Source: Actinomycetes bacterium (GTDB lineage: Bacteria > Actinomycetota > Actinomycetes > Propionibacteriales > Propionibacteriaceae). Taken from it: a stretch of DNA of 19,200 nt. The notes under the pieces are model-generated. The model made no database searches, was not told the origin of the DNA, and saw only the letters and a list, made by a program, of their open reading frames with translations. The first letter of the stretch is position 1. Every line of letters starts with the position of its first letter. Below are positions 8,389-14,677 of the stretch, piece by piece. Made by a program: the position numbers and the translations under genes. The stretch spans positions 1 through 19,200 of the forward strand of contig JAEWIK010000295.1 in assembly GCA_023387135.1 (NCBI GenBank). The letters run 5' to 3'.

Positions 8389-9024
8389 ATGGAAGGGTTC
8401 TTCATCGTCCTCGAAGGCGGCGACGGGGTGGGCAAGTCCACCCAGGCGAAGCTGCTGGCCGACTGGCTGACCGCGCAGGGACGCGAGGTGGTGCTCACGT
8501 TCGAGCCGGGGGACACCCCGTCCGGGGCGGTGATGCGCAAGATCGTCCTCGACCCCGCCACGAAGAACCTGTCGGAGCGTGCCGAGACCCTGCTGTACAT
8601 CGCCGACAAGGCACAACACGTCCATGAGGTGGTGCGGCCCGCGCTGCGGCGAGGCGCCGTCGTGGTGTGCGACAGGTACGTCGACTCCGTCCTCGCCTAC
8701 CAGGGTGCCGGACGCGGCCTGGCCGTCGACAGGGTCGAGCAGATCGCGCGCTGGGCGACCAACGACCTGCTGCCCGACCTCACCGTGCTGCTGGACCTTG
8801 ACCCCGAGGTCGGGGTGGCTGACATCGCCGAACCCGACAGGCTGGAGGGGGCGGGGCTCGACCTGCACGTCAGGGCGCGGGAGATGTTCCTCGAACTGGC
8901 GCGTCGGGACGCGGCGCACTACCTGGTCCTGCCTGCGCGCGCCGACAGGCAGGAGATCGCGGAGCGGATCAGGGAGCGGGTGACCTCGATTCTGTCGGCC
9001 GCGGCTGGCACAGTTGGCCCGTGA
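8389..9024 (+). CDS. tmk: Thymidylate kinase (dTMP kinase)
   Basis: The gene encodes 211 residues, the normal length for dTMP kinase, which phosphorylates dTMP to dTDP with ATP for DNA synthesis. The P-loop EGGDGVGKST is at residues 9-18 and the dTMP-binding DRY motif at 95-97 (VVCDRYVDSVLAYQGAGRGL). The lid region EPDRLEGAGLDLHVRAREMF follows near 145-165. ATG 8389 was chosen because the conserved MEGFFIVLEGGDG begins there. The frame is open further upstream, but only as overlap with the topA 3' end. It lies 4 nt after topA and 61 nt before holB, and the trio forms a DNA replication block. Confidence 0.96.
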   Translation: MEGFFIVLEGGDGVGKSTQAKLLADWLTAQGREVVLTFEPGDTPSGAVMRKIVLDPATKNLSERAETLLYIADKAQHVHEVVRPALRRGAVVVCDRYVDSVLAYQGAGRGLAVDRVEQIARWATNDLLPDLTVLLDLDPEVGVADIAEPDRLEGAGLDLHVRAREMFLELARRDAAHYLVLPARADRQEIAERIRERVTSILSAAAGTVGP

Positions 9025-9085
9025 CGTCGTCGATGGTCAACGTCTCCCTGACGGGACGCGCCCGCCTCCGGCCGGGGGCCGGGCG

Positions 9086-10240
9086 ATGAGCGTCACCGCC
9101 GCCACAGGGGTGTGGGGCGACCTGATCGGGCAGGAACGCGTGACAGCGGTCCTGCAACGGGCAGTCGCCGGCGACAGTCACGCGATGACCCACGCCTGGT
9201 TGTTCACAGGGCCTCCCGGATCGGGCCGGTCGAACGCCGCCCGTGCGTTCGCCGCCGCCCTGCAGTGCCCGTTCGGCGGTTGCGGGGAGTGCAATGCCTG
9301 CAGGACGTCGATGTCGGGTGCGCACCCCGACGTGACGCTGGTCAGGACCGAACAGTTGTCGATCGGCGTCGACGAGATCCGTGACCTCGTGCGCCGGGCC
9401 GCCATGACGCCGACTCTCGGCAGGTTCCAGGTGCTCGTCGTCGAGGACGCGGACAGGGTGACCGAGCGGGGCGCCGACGCGCTGCTGAAGAGCATCGAAG
9501 AGCCGGCAGCCCGCACGGTGTGGCTGCTGTGCGCCCCGACTGCCGACGACGTGGTGGCGACCATCAGGTCGCGCTGTCGCAAGGTCGAGCTGAGCACTCC
9601 CACCGAGGAAGCGATCTCGGAACTGCTGCACCGCCGCGACGGCGTGCCCGCCGACCTCGCGGCCTTCGCCGCCCACGTCTCCCAGGGCCACATCGGCAGG
9701 GCCCGCGCGCTCGCCCGCAGCGAGGCGGCCCGCGCGCGCCGCCTCGAGATCCTCGGCCTGCCCGCCACCCTCACGTCGTTGGGCGCCTGTCTCTCGGCCG
9801 CCGCGAGCGTCGTCAAGACTGCATCGGACGAGGCGTCGTCCATCACCGCCGAGCTCGACGTCCGGGAGAAGGCCGAACTGTCGGAGGCGCTGGGAATGGG
9901 GACGAAGGGCGCGAAGCCCCGCAACGTCCAGGCAGCCCTGCGCGACCTCGAGGACCAGCAGAAGGCGAGGGCCAAGCGCCTGCAGCGCGACGCGCTCGAC
10001 AGGGTGCTCACCGAGCTGACCTCGTACTACCGCGACGTGCTCGTGCTGCAGACCCGCGCCGGTGCGGCGCTGGTCAACACGGAGTTCGCCGAGCCGCTGG
10101 GCTCGCTCGCGGCGCGCACCACACCGGCCTCGACGGTGCGCAGGCTCGACGCCATCCTCGACTGCAGGACGGCGCTGGAGACCAACGTGGCGCCCCTGCT
10201 CGCCATGGAGGCGCTCATGATCGCCCTCTCCGCGGGGTAG
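9086..10240 (+). CDS. holB: DNA polymerase III subunit delta' (clamp-loader)
   Basis: The gene encodes 384 residues from ATG 9086 (MSVTAATGVWGDLIGQERV). The delta' subunit is the stator of the clamp loader that places the beta sliding clamp on DNA. The AAA+ domain has a P-loop-like segment GPPGSGRS at 42-49, in which Arg replaces the Walker lysine. This fits the family, because delta' does not hydrolyse ATP. A zinc module uses Cys61, Cys66, Cys69 and Cys72. VVEDADRV stands in the Walker B position, and SIEEPAARTVWLL and the SRC motif (IRSRCRKVEL) follow. The C-terminal half is helical and charged, as expected for the collar. The in-frame GTG at 9014 would overlap tmk and add residues not expected in the family. 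Tmk-HolB adjacency is widespread. Confidence 0.93.
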   Translation: MSVTAATGVWGDLIGQERVTAVLQRAVAGDSHAMTHAWLFTGPPGSGRSNAARAFAAALQCPFGGCGECNACRTSMSGAHPDVTLVRTEQLSIGVDEIRDLVRRAAMTPTLGRFQVLVVEDADRVTERGADALLKSIEEPAARTVWLLCAPTADDVVATIRSRCRKVELSTPTEEAISELLHRRDGVPADLAAFAAHVSQGHIGRARALARSEAARARRLEILGLPATLTSLGACLSAAASVVKTASDEASSITAELDVREKAELSEALGMGTKGAKPRNVQAALRDLEDQQKARAKRLQRDALDRVLTELTSYYRDVLVLQTRAGAALVNTEFAEPLGSLAARTTPASTVRRLDAILDCRTALETNVAPLLAMEALMIALSAG

Positions 10241-10260
10241 GTGTCGTCAAGACAGCAGGT

Positions 10261-10280
10261 CACGCGCCGAAAAACGCGTG
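10261..10280 (+). terminator. Possible hairpin after holB
   Basis: CACGCG (10261-10266) and CGCGTG (10275-10280) form a 6-bp stem with an A-rich 8-nt loop, 20 nt after the holB stop. No U-tract follows, so the function is uncertain. Confidence 0.25.
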
Positions 10281-10327
10281 CGGACTGGGGCGCCTCGCTC
10301 CCGTGTCGCTCGAACGGGTTACCGGCA

Positions 10328-10333
10328 TAGGGT
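10328..10333 (+). promoter_or_regulatory. Candidate -10 box (TAGGGT) for the DoxX gene
   Basis: TAGGGT matches TANNNT and sits 43 nt before the GTG start in the only sizeable gap between holB and the DoxX gene. The -35 region is not convincing. Confidence 0.35.
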
Positions 10334-10361
10334 GGTTTGCTAATGGTGACGCTTTGTCTGC

Positions 10362-10369
10362 AGGAAGGA
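10362..10369 (+). promoter_or_regulatory. Strong ribosome binding site for the DoxX gene
   Basis: AGGAAGGA with a 7-nt spacer to GTG 10377 fixes the start of the DoxX gene. Confidence 0.7.
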
Positions 10370-10376
10370 TCTCCCG

Positions 10377-11558
10377 GTGACCGAGTGGCGCGACCCCGAA
10401 CACCCGGTGCCCAACCCCGAGCCCGCTCCGGGCGTCAGGTGGGCGCCTGGTCAGCAGCCAGTGGATGACCAGCAGGACGATGCCGCCGACCCGCGGCACG
10501 TCGTCGCCGATCCCCAGCCAGAGGTTCCTCCGGCCGACGAGACAGTGACGCAGCCCGCCGCGCCCGACCCGGTCGCCGAGCCGGCACCCGTCGCGGAGGC
10601 GGCGCCGGTGGCAGAACCGGCCGTCGCCGAGCCCCGGACTGAAGCGCAGTCGCCCGTCGTGGACGCAGGACCCGCCCCCGTGGCGGCCGAGCCCGTGACA
10701 GCCGAGGCCGACCAGCGAGCCCCGGTCGTCGAGCAGGCTCCAGCACGGCCCGCCTACACGCCGGTCCCGCCGCCGCGCGCCCCGCAGTTCGAGGCTCCCA
10801 CGCCTGCTCCCGAAGTGCCCGCCGCCGAGGTCACCGCCCCGACGACGGGCCTGGGCAGCGGATGGGCGGCCCAGGTGCCGTCCGACAGGGCGGTGAGCCA
10901 GCCGACGCCGCCGTCCAGCGGGATCTTCCGCGACGACTCGACGTACGCCGAGCCCGAGTCACAGGACCTCTCCGACGAGGCGAGGAAGCTCGCAGCGGAA
11001 CGCGCCGCACGGCGTGAGGCGCGCGAGGCGGCCCTGGCCTCGACCGCTCCCGTCGCGGTGGCAGCGCCCGCTCCGGTCGTCGTCCACAAGCGCACCAACG
11101 ACAGGTTCTTCGGCTCTCTCGGGCTGTTCCTGCTGCGGTTGGTCGTGGCGGCGATCTTCGTCGTCCGCGGGCTCAACGTCCTCGCCAACCTCGAGGCCGC
11201 GCAGCAGCAGTTCGCGGCGACAGTCATCCCGTACCCGCAGATCATGGCCATCGTCACCGGCGTCGGCTGCCTGCTGATCGCGCTGTCGCTCGTGCTCGGC
11301 CTGCTCACGCGGGTCGCGGGCCTCGGCATCGTGCTGATCGCCGGGGGTGTGCTGGCCTTCGTCCTGTGGGGTCCGTGGAGCCCGTTCGTCGCGGGCCAGC
11401 CCGGCTTCATCGGCGAGTACGAACTGCTCCTGGCAGCCGTCGGCCTGCTCTTCCTGCTGATCGGCGGTGGCGGTTGGAGCGTCGACCGCAGCTTCCGTTC
11501 CGGCAGGGAGCGCGACCGGGCAGAACGTGATCGCGCGGAGCGTGATCTGGAGGCCTGA
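10377..11558 (+). CDS. DoxX-family membrane protein with long Pro/Ala/Glu-rich N-terminus
   Basis: The gene encodes 393 residues. Residues 1 to about 235 are low complexity (Pro, Ala, Val, Glu; repeats such as PVAEPAPVAEAAPVAEP) with an amphipathic charged stretch near 200-220 (EARKLAAERAARREAREA). From about 243 a four-helix DoxX domain follows: LGLFLLRLVVAAIFVVRGL, then IMAIVTGVGCLLIALSLVLG, then LGIVLIAGGVLAFVLW, then LLLAAVGLLFLLIGGGG. The C-terminus is a charged tail with a short RDRAE tandem repeat. DoxX proteins are small (about 130-170 aa) membrane proteins linked to redox homeostasis in mycobacteria; the N-terminal half is an addition. It has its own strong RBS and a promoter candidate, so it may be expressed separately from holB. 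The biochemical role is not shown by the sequence. Confidence 0.85.
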   Translation: MTEWRDPEHPVPNPEPAPGVRWAPGQQPVDDQQDDAADPRHVVADPQPEVPPADETVTQPAAPDPVAEPAPVAEAAPVAEPAVAEPRTEAQSPVVDAGPAPVAAEPVTAEADQRAPVVEQAPARPAYTPVPPPRAPQFEAPTPAPEVPAAEVTAPTTGLGSGWAAQVPSDRAVSQPTPPSSGIFRDDSTYAEPESQDLSDEARKLAAERAARREAREAALASTAPVAVAAPAPVVVHKRTNDRFFGSLGLFLLRLVVAAIFVVRGLNVLANLEAAQQQFAATVIPYPQIMAIVTGVGCLLIALSLVLGLLTRVAGLGIVLIAGGVLAFVLWGPWSPFVAGQPGFIGEYELLLAAVGLLFLLIGGGGWSVDRSFRSGRERDRAERDRAERDLEA

Positions 11559-11577
11559 GTCTCCTCACTCAGCGCCT
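11551..11577 (+). terminator. Hairpin overlapping the DoxX stop codon
   Basis: AGGCCTGAGT and ACTCAGCGCCT pair in a 10-bp stem with a single bulged C and the loop CTCCTC. The stem includes the stop codon TGA (11556-11558). There is no U-tract; it could end transcription or protect the mRNA 3' end. Confidence 0.4.
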
Positions 11578-11630
11578 GTGAGGCACGCGCCGGCACGCTG
11601 GCTGGGTCACGTCCCTCTTGGCCCAGCCTC

Positions 11631-11636
11631 TAGGCT
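11631..11636 (+). promoter_or_regulatory. Candidate -10 box (TAGGCT) giving a leaderless mRNA
   Basis: TAGGCT fits TANNNT and ends 6 nt before the GTG start at 11643. Transcription starting at the normal distance would begin at or beside the start codon. No RBS is seen between box and start, which supports leaderless translation. Confidence 0.45.
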
Positions 11637-11642
11637 GGCCGC

Positions 11643-13223
11643 GTGGTTCGGAAGGGACGCGCTCTCGCGACTGTGCTCGCCGGCGTGCTCGCGCTGGCAG
11701 GCTGCACGTTTCCGACCATCACGCCCAAGCAGACCCCGACACCGACGCCGACAGACGTCGCCGGGATCCAGGTGTCCTCGATCCCCGGCAAGGCCGTCGA
11801 CCGTCCGTCGTTCCCCGATTCCGGCGCCCGGCCCACGGGGTTCGTGGCGGCGCCGCGCGGTGAGGGTCTCGCCGGCTACCTGGACCAGCGCCTGGAGTGG
11901 AGGGGTTGCGCCAACGGGACCGAGTGCGCCGACGTCGTCGTGCCCCTCGACTACTCCAACCCCCAGGGCCAGGCGATCACCCTCGCGCTCAGACGGCGCG
12001 AGGCGACTGTCCAACCCAGGCTCGGGACGCTGTTCCTCAATCCCGGCGGGCCGGGTTCGCCCGGGCAGTGGATGGTCGACTCGTTCGACAGGAAGGGCCT
12101 CGAACAGTACGACCTGGTGGGCTGGGATCCCCGGGGGACGGGGGCTTCGACCCCGGTGCGCTGCTACGGCAGCGCGCAGACCGACGCCTTCAACGGCCTC
12201 GACTCCTCTCCCGACGACCCGACCGAGCGCGCGGAACTGCTGAGGGGCGCCTACGACTTCGCGAAGGCGTGCTGGGATCACAGCGGCGTGCTGCTCGAAC
12301 ACATCTCCACGATCGAGACTGTGCGTGACCTCGACCTGCTGCGGGGCCTGCTGGGCGACGAGAAGCTGCACTACTTCGGCTACTCGTACGGCACCCAGAT
12401 CGGCGCCACCTACGCCGAGCTGTTCCCGTACCGGGTGGGAAGGCTGGTGCTCGACGCCGCCGTCGACATCACGGGGAGCGACGAGGTCATCCAGGCGCAG
12501 GGCTTCGACCTGGCGCTCGGCAACTTCGCCGAGTGGTGTGCGGGACAGCGGTGCTCCCTGGGCGCCAGCCGTGACGAAGTGCTGACGACCATTACCGGGC
12601 TGCTCGACAGGCTCGATCCGTCCCCGCTGGACGTCAACGGGCGCAGCCTCACCCAGTCGCTGGCGATGCTGGGGATCGCCGGCATGTTGTACGGCGGGAC
12701 GAAGGCGTGGCCCGCTCTCGCCGTCTCGATCGCCGCCGCCCTGAAGGGTGAGGGCCGCTGGTTGCTGCTGGGTGCCGACGAGTTGAACTCCCGCAACGAG
12801 GACGGCAGCTACGGCTCGATGTTCTACGCGTTCCCGGCGATCCACTGCCTCGACGAGCCCGACGAGGGGGTCGTGGACGCCGACCTGAGCTGGACCGAGG
12901 ACCAGGCGAAGGCGCCCATCTTCGGCAAGTACTTCGGCCCGCAGTACGCGTGCGCGGTGTGGCCGGTCCGTCCGGCCCCGCAACTCGACCTGCGGGGCGT
13001 CGGAGCCGACCCGATCGTCGTCATCGGCGGCACCGGCGACAACGCGACCCCGTACCAGCAGGCGGTCTCGATGGCGAAGAAGCTCGACTCGGGAGTGCTG
13101 GTGACGTTCAAGGGAGAGGGCCACGGCACCTACGGCAACGGCAAGTCGGCCTGCGTCGACTCGTTGGTGGTGGACTACCTCGTCCGCGGCAAAGTCCCCC
13201 GCGACGGCGTCACCTGTTCCTAG
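11643..13223 (+). CDS. Secreted lipoprotein alpha/beta-hydrolase, tripeptidyl-aminopeptidase (TAP-like) family
   Basis: The gene encodes 526 residues. The N-terminus is a lipoprotein signal: RKGR, a hydrophobic stretch, and the lipobox LAGC with the acylated Cys21. A Thr/Pro linker follows (TPTPTPTD). The mature protein is therefore predicted to sit on the outer face of the membrane. The oxyanion-loop segment LNPGGPGSPG is near residue 135. The nucleophile is Ser248 in GYSYGTQIG, the acid is Asp466 in GGTGDNATP, and the base is His494 in GEGHGTYG. This is the Streptomyces Tap/SlpD/SlpE-type layout with a TAP-like C-terminal domain, so cleavage of N-terminal tripeptides or other peptide or ester substrates is likely; the true substrate is unknown. 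The GTG start is preferred because the signal peptide begins directly there. Confidence 0.9.
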   Translation: MVRKGRALATVLAGVLALAGCTFPTITPKQTPTPTPTDVAGIQVSSIPGKAVDRPSFPDSGARPTGFVAAPRGEGLAGYLDQRLEWRGCANGTECADVVVPLDYSNPQGQAITLALRRREATVQPRLGTLFLNPGGPGSPGQWMVDSFDRKGLEQYDLVGWDPRGTGASTPVRCYGSAQTDAFNGLDSSPDDPTERAELLRGAYDFAKACWDHSGVLLEHISTIETVRDLDLLRGLLGDEKLHYFGYSYGTQIGATYAELFPYRVGRLVLDAAVDITGSDEVIQAQGFDLALGNFAEWCAGQRCSLGASRDEVLTTITGLLDRLDPSPLDVNGRSLTQSLAMLGIAGMLYGGTKAWPALAVSIAAALKGEGRWLLLGADELNSRNEDGSYGSMFYAFPAIHCLDEPDEGVVDADLSWTEDQAKAPIFGKYFGPQYACAVWPVRPAPQLDLRGVGADPIVVIGGTGDNATPYQQAVSMAKKLDSGVLVTFKGEGHGTYGNGKSACVDSLVVDYLVRGKVPRDGVTCS

Positions 13224-13260
13224 CCGGTCGTCCGGTTCGGCGTGCCCGGCACCGACCCCC

Positions 13261-13266
13261 TATAGT
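13261..13266 (+). promoter_or_regulatory. -10 box (TATAGT) of the tRNA-Thr gene
   Basis: TATAGT is a near-consensus -10 hexamer 22 nt before the mature tRNA 5' end and is AT-rich against a GC-rich background. A poor -35 (TTCGGC at 13236-13241) has a 19-nt spacer. Confidence 0.55.
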
Positions 13267-13288
13267 TGTGCCGCGGTCGAGAGACCCC

Positions 13289-13361
13289 GCCGCTGTAGCT
13301 CAGTCGGCAGAGCGGCTCACTCGTAATGAGCAGGTCTCGGGTTCGATTCCCGACAGCGGCT
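13289..13361 (+). tRNA. tRNA-Thr (anticodon CGT)
   Basis: A complete 73-nt cloverleaf. The acceptor stem is GCCGCTG with CAGCGGC (all seven pairs), the D stem GCTC with GAGC, the anticodon stem GCTCA with TGAGC around the loop CTCGTAA, a 5-nt variable loop, and the T stem TCGGG with CCCGA around TTCGATT. The anticodon CGT (13322-13324) reads ACG, hence threonine. The CCA end is not encoded. It lies 65 nt after the hydrolase gene and has its own -10 box. Confidence 0.95.
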
Positions 13362-13369
13362 CCGACCAG

Positions 13370-13396
13370 AACCCCCGTCCACAAGGGCGGGGGTTT
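13370..13396 (+). terminator. Hairpin terminator after tRNA-Thr
   Basis: AACCCCCG (13370-13377) pairs perfectly with CGGGGGTT (13388-13395) around a 10-nt loop, followed by a short T run (TTT). It starts 9 nt after the tRNA 3' end, the expected place for the tRNA terminator. Confidence 0.7.
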
Positions 13397-13416
13397 CGCC
13401 TGTCCCGGGGAAGGCA

Positions 13417-13445
13417 TTGACGATCCCGACGGGGAAGAGGATGGT
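13417..13445 (+). promoter_or_regulatory. Promoter-like pair upstream of the hairpin region
   Basis: TTGACG (5 of 6 to consensus -35), a 17-bp spacer, then GATGGT (weak -10). Transcription would start near 13452 and run through the direct repeats and hairpins. The -10 is poor, so this is tentative. Confidence 0.25.
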
Positions 13446-13457
13446 TGTCGCCGTAGA

Positions 13458-13555
13458 TGGGTCCCGCAGGGCTTGGTGCGCCGGCTGCTGTTTCAACCGG
13501 CGCACCCCACCATCGCGCATCGCCCGGGCGGCAACTCTTGGTGGGTCCCGCAGGG
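13458..13555 (+). repeat. Direct repeat TGGGTCCCGCAGGG (two copies)
   Basis: Identical 14-mers lie at 13458-13471 and 13542-13555, 84 bp apart. Each contains the small hairpin TCCC-GCA-GGGA or its truncated form (GGGC in the first copy). The 10-bp perfect inverted repeat GGTGCGCCGG/CCGGCGCACC lies between them. Confidence 0.75.
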
Positions 13556-13644
13556 ACACCTAGCCCCTACCCACTTCCCCCTGTGAGCCATTCATGGCAC
13601 CACCGCTTTGATTGCGGCGGGGTGGTGTCGGGTACCGAACCGTA

Positions 13645-13723
13645 GGGCGCTGGGCCCACCCCGTCCACCCGGCGCCCGCCCGGGCGGCCCCTCGCTGACT
13701 GTGGGGGTGAGGCAGGGGCCGCC
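13645..13723. repeat. Two adjacent 10-bp inverted repeats
   Basis: GGGCGCTGGG (13645-13654) pairs with CCCGGCGCCC (13668-13677), with one G-U pair. Directly after it GGCGGCCCCT (13683-13692) pairs with AGGGGCCGCC (13714-13723). Neither is followed by a T run, and they do not overlap coding sequence. Confidence 0.6.
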
Positions 13724-13781
13724 TGCGGCAGGCCCTGCAACCACCAGTTGGAGTGATCACCCCGGCGGGTGCCGACGTCCC

Positions 13782-13787
13782 TACACT
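13782..13787 (+). promoter_or_regulatory. Candidate -10 box (TACACT) for the methyltransferase
   Basis: TACACT fits TANNNT and lies 45 nt before ATG 13833. The 8-bp palindrome GTGATCAC at 13753-13760 sits 21 bp upstream and could be an operator half-site or a chance palindrome. Confidence 0.3.
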
Positions 13788-13832
13788 GGCGGCTTCACGG
13801 CGGCGGCGCCGCTTCCACACCCCCGAGAGACG

Positions 13833-14642
13833 ATGCGCGACGGACAACCCAGCCACACAGCTCTCGGTGCCGCGAGGCACCGGGCGGTGCACCAGGACCT
13901 CGACCACGCGAGGATCTTCCGCGACCCGCTCGCGTGGCGCATCCTCGGTGCCGACAAGGACGACGTGCTGGCCGAGGCACCAGCGCACTCCCCGCTGCGC
14001 ACGTTCATCGCCGCACGGCATCGGGTGGCAGAGGACGCTCTCGCGGAGGCGGCCGCTGCCTGCACCCGCCAGGCGGTGGTGCTCGGCGCCGGCCTCGACA
14101 CCCTCGCCTACCGCAACGCGAACCCGGCGCTGAGGGTCTTCGAGGTCGACTTCCCGGCGACGGGCGAGTGGAAGCTCGAACGTCTCGCGCAGGCCGCCAT
14201 CCCGGTGCCCGCGACGATGACACAGGTCGGGGTCGATTTCGAGGACGACGGCTTCCTCGACGCGCTGGCGGGCAGCGGCTTCAAGCCCGACGCGCCCGCC
14301 TTCTTCATCTGGCTCGGAGTGGTCGCCTACCTGACGAGGGACGCCGTCAAGGCGACGCTGGCGGCTGTGGCGTCCCTGCCGTCCGCCGAACTCGTCTTCG
14401 ACTACCCGACCCCGCGGTCCGAGGACTCGGCGCGCGCGGAACTCGCCGCTCGCGTCGCGCGCGCCGGCGAGCCCTTCGCGTCGACCTTCGAGCCCGACGA
14501 GATGCGGCTCAAGCTCGACCACCTGGGCCTCGAGATCGTGGACGAGGTCGATCGGGACGAGATCCGCAGCAGGTTCCTCGGCCTCAGGGCCGACGGCAGG
14601 CAGTCGACGGGCGCCAGGATCCTCCACGTCCGCACCGCGTAG
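13833..14642 (+). CDS. SAM-dependent methyltransferase, leucine carboxymethyltransferase-like (TIGR00027 type)
   Basis: ATG 13833 gives 269 residues. The N-terminus SHTALGAARHRAVHQDLDHARIFRDPLA matches the family pattern in which 'TA...A..RA.H...D.....F.DPLA' precedes the SAM fold. The SAM-binding loop GAGLDT is at residues 85-90 and the acidic EVDFP segment around residue 106. Members are O-methyltransferases acting on carboxyl or hydroxyl groups; the substrate here is not evident. The frame is open further upstream to 13608, but that would read through the hairpin region and lacks family similarity, so the start at the conserved N-terminus is preferred (a weak GAGAG RBS lies 3 nt upstream). 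It converges on the reductase-HAD gene with 35 bp between the stops. No terminator is visible there. Confidence 0.85.
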   Translation: MRDGQPSHTALGAARHRAVHQDLDHARIFRDPLAWRILGADKDDVLAEAPAHSPLRTFIAARHRVAEDALAEAAAACTRQAVVLGAGLDTLAYRNANPALRVFEVDFPATGEWKLERLAQAAIPVPATMTQVGVDFEDDGFLDALAGSGFKPDAPAFFIWLGVVAYLTRDAVKATLAAVASLPSAELVFDYPTPRSEDSARAELAARVARAGEPFASTFEPDEMRLKLDHLGLEIVDEVDRDEIRSRFLGLRADGRQSTGARILHVRTA

Positions 14643-14677
14643 GGCCGAGGCAGCGAGTCAACAGCGGACGGCGCCAG

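Larger units (their letters stand above)
13397..13832. other. Intergenic region rich in inverted repeats, no protein gene seen
   Basis: About 435 bp between the tRNA terminator and the methyltransferase has no ORF with a recognisable product. It holds a 14-bp direct repeat and successive hairpins: 13475-13506 (10-bp perfect stem), 13538-13560 (GGTG/CACC and TCCC/GGGA with a GCA loop), 13598-13627 (CACCACC/GGTGGTG), 13645-13677 (10 bp with one G-U) and 13683-13723 (10-bp perfect stem). A promoter-like pair, TTGACG (13417-13422) and GATGGT (13440-13445) with a 17-bp spacer, stands at the left end. A structured non-coding RNA is possible but unproven. I do not recognise a known RNA family such as 6C RNA, RNase P RNA, 4.5S RNA or tmRNA. 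Confidence 0.5.

Noticed and set aside
6195..8609. An 804-codon minus-strand open frame opposite topA
   Set aside because: No motifs; it is the complement of a highly conserved topA/tmk reading frame.
9209..9232. Defective P-loop (GSGRS) in holB as a sign of a broken gene
   Set aside because: Delta' clamp-loader subunits normally lack a functional ATP site, so this is expected for the family.
13397..13832. CRISPR array or mobile element next to tRNA-Thr
   Set aside because: Only two 14-bp copies at one spacing, no regular repeat-spacer pattern, no transposase or integrase, and no duplicated tRNA 3' end seen nearby.
14643..14677. Bidirectional terminator between the convergent methyltransferase and reductase-HAD genes
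   Set aside because: The 35-bp gap shows no convincing inverted repeat.
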